The notes beneath the pieces were generated by a model. That model was not told the origin of the DNA. It was given only the letters and a program-made list of their open reading frames with translations, and made no database searches. The position numbers and the translations under genes are program-made. 64,000 bases of DNA from OLB6 sp964467455 (lineage in GTDB: Bacteria > Bacteroidota > Ignavibacteria > Kapaibacteriales > Kapaibacteriaceae), in the NCBI GenBank assembly GCA_964467455.1, contig CAYXQJ010000017.1:1-64000 (forward strand). The letters run 5' to 3'. Of this stretch, positions 6,612 to 14,430 are shown in pieces. The stretch's first letter is position 1. Each line of letters opens with the position of its first letter.

Positions 6612-8949
6612 TGCTGTCCGTCCTTTCCTTTTGAGGTAGCAACTGTTGAAGCATCGTCCGGCGCATCGGCAGCGCCGCTCTCCTGCAATCTTGCTGCAGG
6701 ATCCGCATTTGCCCGATCGTGATGGCCAACTTGCTCGCCCGCGAGATCGCCGTCATCACCAACTCACGGCAGCCCACCCAGCGAGCCTTCGGCGATTCGT
6801 CCACCATGAAGATGATGTACGGTGCCTGGCTGCCCTGGCTCTTGTGCGTGGTAATCGCGTACGCCAGCGTGAAAGAATCCAAGTTCTCGCCCGACGCCGA
6901 GATGATCCGCTTGGGATCGCTGAACTCGAACACCAGTTCCTTTTCGCCGGCCGACTTCAACACGCCGACTTCACCATTGGCCACGAAGCTGCCAGCGTTC
7001 TCGCCCTTCTCCTCGAACCACGTATGGCCGCAGACGCCGCAGACGCTATTCGCTTCGCCGTCATGCTCGCGGAACTCCTCGCGGTTCATCCTTCGGACGT
7101 TCGACAGTTCGCACGCAGGGCAGATGTTCGCCTGCGGGTACATGCCGTTCGAGAGACAGATCGACTTGTCGCCGACACGAAAGCCTTTCAGGGCCGGCTT
7201 GCCATTCGGATTGAGGATCGACTGCAAGCCTTTGTTCAAGGCCGTGCGGGATACTGGCGTGTCGTCGTTCACCGTGCAGAGCACCTGGACGTCCCACATC
7301 CGATCGCAGCCGGCCGGCATCGTTTCGATCAGTTTCCGCAGCCGATGGCAGGCGATGGAAGCGTTCGCACATTCGCAATGCAGGTAATTCTCGCCAGCCT
7401 CGAGATGCACGTACGGTGAGGGCCTGAATGAACGCCCGTGGCGAATGTCCTGGCAGACATGCGCGATCCGGCCGCCGTGACGATGAATCTCGGTGAGCTC
7501 GCCCGAGGGGATACCGGACGCCAGCATGTCACGAAGCGGGGCGCCGTGCCCCACCGGCGGAAGCTGCCCTGGATCGCCGATGAACAGTAGGTGGGTGCCC
7601 GGAGCGCACGCGCTCAGCAGCGAGCACAGCAGCGAATCGTCCACCATCGAGAACTCGTCAACTACGACGAGCCTCACCGGCAGCGGTCGTTCGGGCCCAT
7701 GCACGAACCCCCAGCCCTTGCCGTCGTGGCCGTTTCGGTTCGGCACGAGCAGCCGGTGGATGGTTGTCCCTTCGATCTCGATGCCCGTGCCACGAAGCGC
7801 ACTTCGCATCGATTCGGTGATCCGCACGGCAGCCTTGCCGGTGGGAGCACATACGGCGACGTCCCACGGATCGACTTCCTCCAAGATCTTGCGAATCAAG
7901 GCGCCGGCGGTGTGCGTCTTGCCCGTGCCTGGCCCGCCGACGAGGATCGCTACCGGGCGCGCGATGGCCGCAGCCACCTGCCCGGATTGATGGCTCGAGA
8001 TGCCGGGGATGGCCGTTTCGTCAGGCCATAGCGGTTCGAACTCAGCCGCCTGATCCCACGTTACGAGATCGTGCAGTTTGGCTGCAATCCGCTCCTCCTG
8101 CTCCGCATAGTCCCGCAACGTGATGAACTCGCCGCGCTCGGCCAGCCACCTCGCCCTCACTCCGAACCGAATAACCTTCTCCTCCTCGAACTCTGCCCCG
8201 CCGATCATCCGCGCAGCTTCTTCCACCACCTCGCCGCGCACAAACCACGTATGTCCAGACGAATTGCCCTTCATCGTGTACCAGAGGCAAAGCAACTGCC
8301 GCTTCAACCGCCCCAGTGGCAGGCCGAGATCCTGGTACAGCCGATCGCAGCGCGCGAATCCGCAGCCGCCGAACCCTTCCACCATCAGCCGAAACGGATC
8401 GTGGCGGATTCGATTCGGAGCGTGGATGCCCCACCGCTTGATACAATCGTCCACCAGCGTGCCGGTGAACCCCCTACCCTTGAACAATCCCATTAGATCG
8501 ATGCGCGTAGCTTCCAGTTCGGCGATGGCAGTGAGGGACTTCGCCGCCTCGGTGGCCACGTCGATTCGCAGTCCTGGGCATTCCATCGAGACGCACATGG
8601 GATCGGTGCGCAGGGCCGAGATTGCGTTCGATCCGAATACGTCCCACAGTTTGAGCGCGATCCGCGGACCAATGCCCGAGCAGAACTTCGTCAGGTAGGC
8701 GATCGTTCCTTCACGGGTTGCCGGCCGTGCGAACACGATTTGCGAGAACTTGAATTGCTTTCCGTGCCGGGGGTGTTCGTCCCACTTGCCGTAGAACTGG
8801 TACTCCATTCCAGGCTGCAGCATCTCCTCGCCGATCGAACCGGCCACCTTCGTCTCGTCCTCGAGCACGCCGATGGTGAAATCAGAGTCCTCGGCACGGT
8901 AGAGCGTGCGACGGTAGGTGCCAGTGATGTCGGTGAGCGGGGCGGCCAT
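6604..8949 (-). CDS. RecD2/TraA-type SF1B helicase with an inserted zinc ribbon
   Basis: I start at the ATG at 8949 (M-A-A-P-L-T-D), giving 781 residues; the upstream extension to 9351 is antisense to the Ala/Ser repeat of the next gene and is not coding. The order is: an N-terminal beta domain as in RecD2 (1-80), helix-hairpin-helix region (K-F-C-S-G-I-G-P-R, about 88-96), Walker A G-G-P-G-T-G-K-T (338-345), Walker B V-V-D-E-F-S-M (about 429-435), G-D-P-G-Q-L-P-P-V (458-466), and a late T-H-K-S-Q-G-S motif. It should unwind DNA 5' to 3' using ATP. Unusual is a Cys4 insertion in the C-terminal half (C610, C613, C637, C640). It probably acts in phage replication or recombination. Confidence 0.9.
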   Translation of the reverse strand: MAAPLTDITGTYRRTLYRAEDSDFTIGVLEDETKVAGSIGEEMLQPGMEYQFYGKWDEHPRHGKQFKFSQIVFARPATREGTIAYLTKFCSGIGPRIALKLWDVFGSNAISALRTDPMCVSMECPGLRIDVATEAAKSLTAIAELEATRIDLMGLFKGRGFTGTLVDDCIKRWGIHAPNRIRHDPFRLMVEGFGGCGFARCDRLYQDLGLPLGRLKRQLLCLWYTMKGNSSGHTWFVRGEVVEEAARMIGGAEFEEEKVIRFGVRARWLAERGEFITLRDYAEQEERIAAKLHDLVTWDQAAEFEPLWPDETAIPGISSHQSGQVAAAIARPVAILVGGPGTGKTHTAGALIRKILEEVDPWDVAVCAPTGKAAVRITESMRSALRGTGIEIEGTTIHRLLVPNRNGHDGKGWGFVHGPERPLPVRLVVVDEFSMVDDSLLCSLLSACAPGTHLLFIGDPGQLPPVGHGAPLRDMLASGIPSGELTEIHRHGGRIAHVCQDIRHGRSFRPSPYVHLEAGENYLHCECANASIACHRLRKLIETMPAGCDRMWDVQVLCTVNDDTPVSRTALNKGLQSILNPNGKPALKGFRVGDKSICLSNGMYPQANICPACELSNVRRMNREEFREHDGEANSVCGVCGHTWFEEKGENAGSFVANGEVGVLKSAGEKELVFEFSDPKRIISASGENLDSFTLAYAITTHKSQGSQAPYIIFMVDESPKARWVGCRELVMTAISRASKLAITIGQMRILQQDCRRAALPMRRTMLQQLLPQKERTDSNG

Positions 8950-8977
8950 GCTGCTTCCGTGCGATACGTGAAATGAA

Positions 8978-9658
8978 CTAGATTGATGCCACCGGCGCAG
9001 CCGCCATGAGTTCGAGCAGTTTGTCGGCCATCTTTTCGTAAGCCGCCGACCGTGCCGCCGCCGACTCCGCCGCCGACTCCGCCGCCGACTCCGCCGCCGA
9101 CTTCGCCGCCGACTCCGCCGCCGACTCCGCCGCCGACTTCGCCGCCGACTTCGCCGCCGCCGACTTCGCCGCCGACCACGCCGACTCATCAAGCAGCGCG
9201 CCACCGATGATGCGATTATGTAATTCCCGCACCTGTTCAATCGCCGCGCGGTTGACGTCCACGATCGCGAGCAAACCAGCTTCGGGCGAAAGCTTCCACT
9301 CTTCGAACTGATGCCAGACGAGCGAAAGTTCGGCGCCGACAGGGATCGCATTCAGGAACCTCTCGGGCCAGTTCAGGTGCTTTTCCTTCGGTAGCTTCTC
9401 AAAGAACAAATCCATTAGCCGCGCGAGTCGCACAGGCACGCCGAGTTCAGCTTCGAAGTGAATGTGGCCACCGTACGGGAGCGACTTTCCGAGACGCTGA
9501 TTGAGTGACCGGATAGCACAGCCAACACCACAGCCATGCCAGTCGCCGTTCGTGCCTTCACCATAGGTGCCGCGCACGAGGCGATCCTGCTCGCGGTGCA
9601 ACCGCATCTCTTCGAGCATCATCTGTTTGAGATCGGGTTTTCCGAGGTAGGCGATCAT
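8978..9658 (-). CDS. phage hypothetical protein with Ser-Ala-Ala-x repeats
   Basis: A 226-residue protein. The first 150 residues form a folded domain of unknown function, starting M-I-A-Y-L-G-K-P and containing a small Cys/His patch (D-W-H-G-C-G-V-G-C) and a W-P-E-R-F-L motif. The rest is a run of about a dozen S-A-A-E or S-A-A-K tetrads, probably one long helix, then K-M-A-D-K-L-L-E-L. I recall similar tails on unannotated phage proteins. An A-A-A-G-G-G ribosome site precedes the ATG. It sits 28 bases upstream of the helicase gene. Function unknown. Confidence 0.6.
   Translation of the reverse strand: MIAYLGKPDLKQMMLEEMRLHREQDRLVRGTYGEGTNGDWHGCGVGCAIRSLNQRLGKSLPYGGHIHFEAELGVPVRLARLMDLFFEKLPKEKHLNWPERFLNAIPVGAELSLVWHQFEEWKLSPEAGLLAIVDVNRAAIEQVRELHNRIIGGALLDESAWSAAKSAAAKSAAKSAAESAAESAAKSAAESAAESAAESAAARSAAYEKMADKLLELMAAAPVASI
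9042..9178. repeat. 12-base tandem repeat inside a coding region
   Basis: On the + strand the unit GCCGCCGACTCC, varying to GCCGCCGACTTC, is repeated about eleven times with small slips. On the coding (-) strand it encodes the Ser-Ala-Ala-x tetrads. Unit number is likely to vary between relatives through replication slippage. Confidence 0.85.
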
Positions 9659-9695
9659 GGGCTAAATACCCTTTGTTCGATGGGAATAAGGAAAG

Positions 9696-9751
9696 GCCAG
9701 CCGGCGGAGCACCACATGGAATAGTGGGGAACTAAGGCTCCGCCGGCTGGC
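9696..9751. other. 15-bp perfect inverted repeat (hairpin)
   Basis: GCCAGCCGGCGGAGC at 9696-9710 is exactly mirrored by GCTCCGCCGGCTGGC at 9737-9751, with a 26-base loop. It lies in the 200-base space between two leftward genes, just upstream of the ribosome site of the 226-residue gene. There is no U-run after it on the - strand, so it is not a classical terminator; an RNA structure or protein-binding site is as likely. Confidence 0.7.
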
Positions 9752-9782
9752 TGGCTACGGTACCTACACACACGATTGAAAG

Positions 9783-9851
9783 GCGGCAGGGCGATTGTCT
9801 TGCGACGTACTGGAGAGGATAGGAATGACAATCCAGGAACCGCCCTGCCGC
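9783..9851. other. second inverted repeat (long hairpin) after the SSB-like gene
   Basis: GCGGCAGGGCG (9783-9793) pairs with CGCCCTGCCGC (9841-9851), and ATTGTC (9794-9799) with GACAAT (9827-9832), leaving one 8-base bulge and a 27-base loop. It begins 8 bases after the stop of the SSB-like gene in the direction of transcription, so attenuation or mRNA stabilisation is plausible. Confidence 0.65.
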
Positions 9852-9858
9852 ACAGCGC

Positions 9859-10605
9859 CTAAAAGTCGTTCACCGCCATACCAGCCGGCGCAGGTGGGGC
9901 ACTTGGCGGCTGGGAAGTGCCATTGGCTGCTGGGGGAGATGCCGGCGGTGGCGGCGGCGACCCAGGCGCCCGGCCGCAGGCGATGTCCGCCGCCTCCTTC
10001 CCATACTTCAACTCCACCAGTTCGTAGCTCTTGGGAACGCTGCGCACGGCCGGATCGAGAACGTGGAACACGCCGTCGTAGGCAAAGTCGTGCTTGTCGA
10101 TGCTCTTGGCATCCTTGGGATCCTTCGCCCGGAACTCGATCTTCCCGATGATCTGCTCGTGCTTCGCGCGATCCCATGTCTCGAGCGTGATCTTCGGTTG
10201 GCCGGTTGCCGCATCGACGATCATCGAACGGCCGTCCACCGTGATCTCTTTCAGCAGGCCCAGGGCGATACCGAACCGCAGGGCCGATTTCTTCGAACCC
10301 TCTTTCGGTGGCCCGCCACCGGCAGCACCCAGGTAGATCGAGTGGTTGAACTTCGCCCCGAACGGAGATTGCCCTTCGACGCCGTGAACTACGCCCATGC
10401 AAAAGACGATCGAGGGCGACTTGTCCTTGCCATCCTTGTTGGTGGCGGCGAGATCGCGCTTCACGTCGTAAATTTCGAAGTGGTACGAGCCTGGCATCTT
10501 CACCCAGGAACCGCCCAAGTCCTCCTGGCTGTACTCGCTGCCGTCCATCGACCAGGCGTCCGCGTTATCGGCCGGGTTTCCACCCCATGCTGCGTCAGTG
10601 CTCAT
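9859..10605 (-). CDS. putative single-stranded DNA-binding protein
   Basis: A 248-residue protein. The core (about 30-200) has beta-rich segments (S-Y-H-F-E-I-Y-D-V, H-S-I-Y-L-G-A-A-G-G) compatible with an OB-like fold. The tail is a Pro/Ala-rich linker ending A-V-N-D-F, reminiscent of the acidic tip with terminal Phe that SSB proteins use to recruit partners. It lies just downstream of the RecT-like gene, the common pairing in phage recombination operons. DUF669-type proteins look similar. The assignment rests on layout and context rather than a clear family signature. Confidence 0.5.
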   Translation of the reverse strand: MSTDAAWGGNPADNADAWSMDGSEYSQEDLGGSWVKMPGSYHFEIYDVKRDLAATNKDGKDKSPSIVFCMGVVHGVEGQSPFGAKFNHSIYLGAAGGGPPKEGSKKSALRFGIALGLLKEITVDGRSMIVDAATGQPKITLETWDRAKHEQIIGKIEFRAKDPKDAKSIDKHDFAYDGVFHVLDPAVRSVPKSYELVELKYGKEAADIACGRAPGSPPPPPASPPAANGTSQPPSAPPAPAGMAVNDF

Positions 10606-10774
10606 TGTGAGATTCCTTCTGCTTTAGCCGGCGCAGTACAGGCAGCATTTCCGATGCTGATAGCGTGAGTGCCGGCGGGTATCCAAGAACTTCGATTCCA
10701 ACTTGTTGAACGATTGCTTCGCCGTACGTGGCGATGATCGGTTGCAGGTGGCCGGGAATGTCCCGGCGAATCAG
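10595..10774 (-). CDS. small protein between RecT-like and SSB-like genes, unusual start
   Basis: An open frame ends at 10595, overlapping the SSB-like start by 11 bases. Its protein-like part has about 60 residues (I-R-R-D-I-P-G-H-L-Q-P-I-I-A-T-Y-G) and begins where the RecT-like gene ends. No ATG is available. A CTG at 10774 overlaps the upstream TGA, and a GTG at 10831 would give 78 residues. The start is therefore unresolved, but the tight overlaps at both ends support a real gene. No family was recognised. Confidence 0.45.
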   Translation of the reverse strand: MIRRDIPGHLQPIIATYGEAIVQQVGIEVLGYPPALTLSASEMLPVLRRLKQKESHNEH

Positions 10775-12201
10775 TTTGGGGCTGGTGCCTGGGTGGGTGG
10801 CGTGCCCGTACCGAGCGCCCCTTCCACCCACTGCTCGACTTCGGTTTTCACGCGGCCGGCAGCGGCTTCGGCGGCATCCTTCTCGGCCTTCCGCTTCTCG
10901 AACCACGCGACGAAGCGCAGGTAGCCGGAGTGGGTGAGCTGGTTGCCCGACTGCACGCCCGCTTTCGCCAGTAGTTCCTTCCACGTTTCAGTGGGCACTT
11001 GCAGCGAGGCGAGCCACGACTTGAGGTTGTCGATCTCGTGCTGAGTGATCGGCGGATCGGCGGGTGTAGCAGTGGCAGGGGGCGGTGGTGCAGCCGCGGG
11101 TGCCGGTTCGGTGCCAGGTGCGCCCGTGGGAACCGTGGATGCCGGTTCGGGCAAGGGCGTAGCCGCTACCGTGATCGGTGCAGCCGGATTGGCCGCCGTT
11201 GCCACCGTCGCACGCTCGACTTGCTGGGCCTGCCGCCCCTGCAGTTCCCGTCGCCGCATCTCCCCTTCCACCGACAATGCCGGCTGGTTCGACTCGCTAA
11301 AGTCGCCTACTTCTTCCGGCGTGTAATAGCCAGCATTCACGCCCGGGGCGATCGTGCGCACACCGTCGCTCACTGCTCGAGCCCAGAGCATTTGCATCCG
11401 GCCGCGCGGCGTGGCGTACGTCGGTTTGAGATTCCCGTTCTGATCCTTCGTCCAAGGTTCATCCTTGATCTCGGCCCATGTCACTTCCGACATGTACTCG
11501 CGGGCCTTCCCCCTGCCGCGCTTGATCGACAGTCGAATGGCCGCCTTCTCCGGCGAGCGTTCGACAATATCAAACTCGCCGCCGATGGCCTCGAACTGGG
11601 CCAGCATCGCCGCCGACTTCATCGACAGCTTGCCGCCGATGATGTCATAGGTGCGAATCAGATCGAACGGCGACTTCTTCTCGCAGAAGCAGGCAAGCGC
11701 GAGCACGGTTCCCTGCTGCGGTTCCTTGCAGCCGAACATCCGCGCGTTGTAAAACGCCAGGCCGAGCTTCGCCACGGCATCGAGCGGATCGACGAACCGA
11801 TCCCACACCGTCAGGGAATTCATCGACGGATCGTGCTGCATCGTGGCCAGGGCCGTGCTGTTGCTGGGGGTGAGATCGGTGAGAGTGCCGTCGTCGGTGT
11901 CGGCGGCGGCGGTAGGTGCGTCCGTAGCCATCGTGGCGTTCCTTCCGTTCTTGCTAGTGGTGCGTGAGGGTTTCGATTGGAGTCGTGTTCGGATTGCCGC
12001 TTCGTCGGCGTCAGTGAGCGTGCGGCCGCGCCAGTCGTCCGGGTAGGTGCAGGAGAGTACGCGGAGATCGGCTGGCGGGACGTGGTAAAGGCGTTTGCGG
12101 CACGGGCAGTTCTTCGCGGCGGTGGCTTTCAAGTCGAGCGGGCATGACGGGAGGATGCTGCTGGCGAGGATCTGGGATGTTGAGTAGTGGCAAAGGATCA
12201 T
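10771..12201 (-). CDS. RecT-like recombinase with an N-terminal extension
   Basis: The core (from M-A-T-D-A-P-T on) contains S-P-F-D-L-I-R-T-Y-D-I-I-G-G-K-L-S-M-K-S then W-x-E-I-K-D-E-P-W-T and R-A-V-S-D-G-V-R-T-I-A-P-G-V, a pattern I associate with RecT/Bet-type annealases that pair complementary single strands. A Pro/Ala linker leads to a small C-terminal helical domain. Two starts compete: ATG 12201 overlaps the previous stop as ATGA (476 residues, adding about 90 with C-P-C-R-K-R), and ATG 11931 has a strong G-G-A-A-G-G-A-A site (386 residues). Both may be used. The SSB-like neighbour supports the function; the family call is moderate. Confidence 0.6.
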   Translation of the reverse strand: MILCHYSTSQILASSILPSCPLDLKATAAKNCPCRKRLYHVPPADLRVLSCTYPDDWRGRTLTDADEAAIRTRLQSKPSRTTSKNGRNATMATDAPTAAADTDDGTLTDLTPSNSTALATMQHDPSMNSLTVWDRFVDPLDAVAKLGLAFYNARMFGCKEPQQGTVLALACFCEKKSPFDLIRTYDIIGGKLSMKSAAMLAQFEAIGGEFDIVERSPEKAAIRLSIKRGRGKAREYMSEVTWAEIKDEPWTKDQNGNLKPTYATPRGRMQMLWARAVSDGVRTIAPGVNAGYYTPEEVGDFSESNQPALSVEGEMRRRELQGRQAQQVERATVATAANPAAPITVAATPLPEPASTVPTGAPGTEPAPAAAPPPPATATPADPPITQHEIDNLKSWLASLQVPTETWKELLAKAGVQSGNQLTHSGYLRFVAWFEKRKAEKDAAEAAAGRVKTEVEQWVEGALGTGTPPTQAPAPN

Positions 12202-12422
12202 TCTTCGGCCAGCAATTGCTCGGCGACTTCGGCAATTGCCCACCAGTCGCTCGACTTCATCGTCACCGATATCTCACAATTGGCTTGGTTGAGAGACGAG
12301 CATGCCGCCGCCTGAAACGCCCGTTCAGCGAAAATCACAACATCCGGCGGAGCCACTTCACGCTTCTGTTTCAGCAGCCGATCCCACTGCTTCACCTTCG
12401 TCATGCTTGGCTTTTTGGCCAT
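12198..12422 (-). CDS. small hypothetical protein
   Basis: The chosen ATG at 12422 (M-A-K-K-P-S-M-T-K) follows A-G-G-A-G by about eight bases. The product has 74 residues: a lysine-rich start, then a helix-rich, Ala/Cys-containing body and an acidic C-terminus. Its stop overlaps the next ATG (12201), suggesting coupling with the RecT-like gene. No domain was recognised. The 166 bases upstream (12423-12588) show no gene. Confidence 0.5.
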   Translation of the reverse strand: MAKKPSMTKVKQWDRLLKQKREVAPPDVVIFAERAFQAAACSSLNQANCEISVTMKSSDWWAIAEVAEQLLAEE

Positions 12423-12588
12423 CGCGTTCGCTCCTGTTGTTCGAATTGAAAATGCCGGTCTCCCCCGGCTGGCAACCACATCGGGACTTCGCAGGTTGCG
12501 CGGTTCGCTACCATTCCGCAGCAGGTGCCGTTCTGCGGGCGGCGTCCCTCACCCGGGCATTGGGGTATGAGCCGTGCCCGTGGGTGTG

Positions 12589-13155
12589 TCAGTTCTCGTC
12601 GGCTTCGTTCTCGAGTTCCAAGTCACCGACGTACTTCATCAAGTCACCACCTTCGGCAACGTCTTGGATTGCAGCCTTGGCTCGCAATACCGCACGCTCG
12701 GCATGCGACAGCGTTTCCCTGGCTGCTTCCTCAATGCACTCGGCTAGGGACTCGCGCATCCAATTGCTTGCGTATCGGGTGCGATATGCGTAAGTGCGGC
12801 CTTTATCGTGACACGGAATAACTATTGTTTTTTCGCCGTTCGCGGTAACTATGTAGCGAGATATTCCGGTCTCAATGTCTCCAGACCACAGTGAATCTCC
12901 GATTTTTAGGTTCGGAAATACCTTGTCGTCTTCATCCACGGACATACTACAGTCGCGCCTTTGGCTTTCCTCTACCGCCCCCATGTGAAACACGAACTGA
13001 TTGAAGCGGTCGATCAGTTCCATCACGGCAACGGCCATGATCTGGCTGTTGTCGTCAATAAGCGCCTGGTCAGCTTCTTCTTTGGTGGAAAACGTCTGCC
13101 CCCACTCCTCGCTGACTATTCGCCGAAGCGTTTCCCTAAATGTGAATAGCTTCAT
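12589..13155 (-). CDS. hypothetical protein, lower-GC insertion-like gene
   Basis: A 188-residue product from ATG 13155, preceded by A-G-G-A-G-A-G-G. The N-terminal 60 residues are helical (F-R-E-T-L-R-R-I-V-S-E-E-W-G). A middle beta section with G-D-S-L-W-S-G-D-I-E-T-G follows, then a helical, acidic C-terminus. The stretch 12,780-12,960 is visibly AT-richer than its neighbours, so this gene may be a recent arrival. No family was recognised. Confidence 0.55.
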   Translation of the reverse strand: MKLFTFRETLRRIVSEEWGQTFSTKEEADQALIDDNSQIMAVAVMELIDRFNQFVFHMGAVEESQRRDCSMSVDEDDKVFPNLKIGDSLWSGDIETGISRYIVTANGEKTIVIPCHDKGRTYAYRTRYASNWMRESLAECIEEAARETLSHAERAVLRAKAAIQDVAEGGDLMKYVGDLELENEADEN

Positions 13156-13163
13156 ATCCTCTC

Positions 13164-14216
13164 CTAACAAAACAACCCCGTCATCTTCCGACGAATCCCG
13201 CGCACCACTTCCACATCGCTCTCGCAGTACACCCCAACCTGCTCGGGATCGCTTTCGTACAGCTCCTGAACCTTGCTGCCATCGACGTCGCCGGCCGGCA
13301 CGGGCACGCCGAGTAGCCGCGCAACGTCCTTCATCTTGCCGGGCCGATCCTTGCTCGTGTTCCCACGCCCGCCGAACAGTGCGAGATAAATATCCAGCAC
13401 GTCGCCGCCCCACGGCTTCATGTCGATCAGTCGCGTAGGTGGCACGCCGAGAATCATCGATCGCGTGAACAGCACAGGCAGATCGAAGCCGATCACGTTG
13501 AACCCGCACAGCGGTTTGCAGTTCGTCACCAACAGCCAGAATGCATCGAGAATGTCGGCCTCGGTGGCACCATCCAGGCCGACGACGATTGAATGCGGAT
13601 CCTCATCGCCCGTGGCGTAGGCGAACGCACAGATCGAGCAGTACAGCGGTGTCGTGCTGAGCAGCTTGCGGCGATCGTCATCGAGCGCAACTAGTCGCTC
13701 GCTCTCGCCCAGCCACTCGTCGATCAGATCGAAGATGCCTTTTCGCTTCTGCCGGCCATCCTCTGCGGCGCGAAGTGCAACCCACCATTCATCAGGCGGG
13801 CACACGTCGGCCACGATCTTCTTGATGTCCGCGATCGGCTTCGCGAGAAGTTCGTCGGGCGCCGGGCATGCTGCCAGTTCGGCCCGCGGCTTCGCCCCTT
13901 CGATCTCCGGCAGGTTGAACAGGTGCATGCGATCCTTGTCCGGAATCGTCTCGATGTCGAAGTAGAGCGAGCGATCACCCCTACCCCTACCCGTCCCCGT
14001 CTTCCGGTTCGTCGATGTCGATGCGGCGGCCGGCGCGTCGGTAGCCACTGCCGAGACTTCTGTTCTGCTTGGGCTTTGGCTTTGGTCCCCAGGGGCCTCC
14101 ACTGCCATTCCCATCTCCGTCAGCGAAACGTCGGAGCCGTCCAGCGTCCACTCCTCCGTCGCCGTCGGTTCCGTCGTTGTCGTGGGTTGGGATGGGCCTG
14201 CCGGTACGTCGCTCAT
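13164..14216 (-). CDS. DnaQ-like 3'-5' exonuclease (PolB-associated type)
   Basis: A 350-residue protein. After a low-complexity N-terminus of about 80 residues comes the exonuclease core: ExoI Y-F-D-I-E-T-I-P (Asp87, Glu89), ExoII C-G-F-N-V-I-G-F-D-L-P and ExoIII Y-C-E-S-D-V-E-V-V, the DEDD set that holds two metals for 3'-5' hydrolysis. This resembles the predicted exonucleases related to the PolB proofreading domain. The start is well supported by G-A-G-G-A-G before ATG 14216. No polymerase is visible in the window; the enzyme may serve recombination beside the RecT-like protein. Its first 77 codons lie inside the csrA-like frame. Confidence 0.82.
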   Translation of the reverse strand: MSDVPAGPSQPTTTTEPTATEEWTLDGSDVSLTEMGMAVEAPGDQSQSPSRTEVSAVATDAPAAASTSTNRKTGTGRGRGDRSLYFDIETIPDKDRMHLFNLPEIEGAKPRAELAACPAPDELLAKPIADIKKIVADVCPPDEWWVALRAAEDGRQKRKGIFDLIDEWLGESERLVALDDDRRKLLSTTPLYCSICAFAYATGDEDPHSIVVGLDGATEADILDAFWLLVTNCKPLCGFNVIGFDLPVLFTRSMILGVPPTRLIDMKPWGGDVLDIYLALFGGRGNTSKDRPGKMKDVARLLGVPVPAGDVDGSKVQELYESDPEQVGVYCESDVEVVRGIRRKMTGLFC

Positions 14217-14385
14217 AAATTTCTCCTCGCCAGATCTCCACGTCGCGCGGTGCGTCGATTGCGATCCGTGCTGCTGTTTCTTCGTTCTTAGGCCGCCAGA
14301 AACCCGACAGTGATACCGTCACGTTCCGGCCGTCCTGCAATGTGATGACAGCTTCCTCGCCGATGTTGCGTTGAATAATGAGCAC
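13987..14385 (-). CDS. csrA: CsrA-family RNA-binding regulator
   Basis: The first 62 residues match CsrA from end to end: M-L-I-I-Q-R-N-I-G-E-E at the start (Arg6 kept) and I-A-I-D-A-P-R-D-V-E-I-W-R-G-E-I-Y-E-R at the end, including the conserved Arg of the second RNA-contact strand. CsrA dimers bind GGA motifs in 5' leaders and block or stabilise mRNAs. The frame runs on for 70 more residues, rich in D, G and R, overlapping the exonuclease start by 230 bases. The tail is therefore dual-coded and may be an accident of the overlap. A phage-borne copy could retune host carbon metabolism or phage mRNA use. Confidence 0.85.
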   Translation of the reverse strand: MLIIQRNIGEEAVITLQDGRNVTVSLSGFWRPKNEETAARIAIDAPRDVEIWRGEIYERRTGRPIPTHDNDGTDGDGGVDAGRLRRFADGDGNGSGGPWGPKPKPKQNRSLGSGYRRAGRRIDIDEPEDGDG

Positions 14386-14430
14386 GTAAGCCCTCCTGGC
14401 TCGAGTGAGAAACCACCTCCCTGCGGATCG

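Noticed and set aside
9042..9178. CRISPR-like array
   Set aside because: The unit is 12 bases without spacers and reads as Ser-Ala-Ala-x in the coding frame.
8691..9351. Extension of the helicase frame and a Gly/Val-rich frame over the 12-base repeat
   Set aside because: Both are translations of the tandem repeat in wrong frames (poly R-R-S or V-G-G). The helicase start at 8949 is supported by its N-terminal fold.
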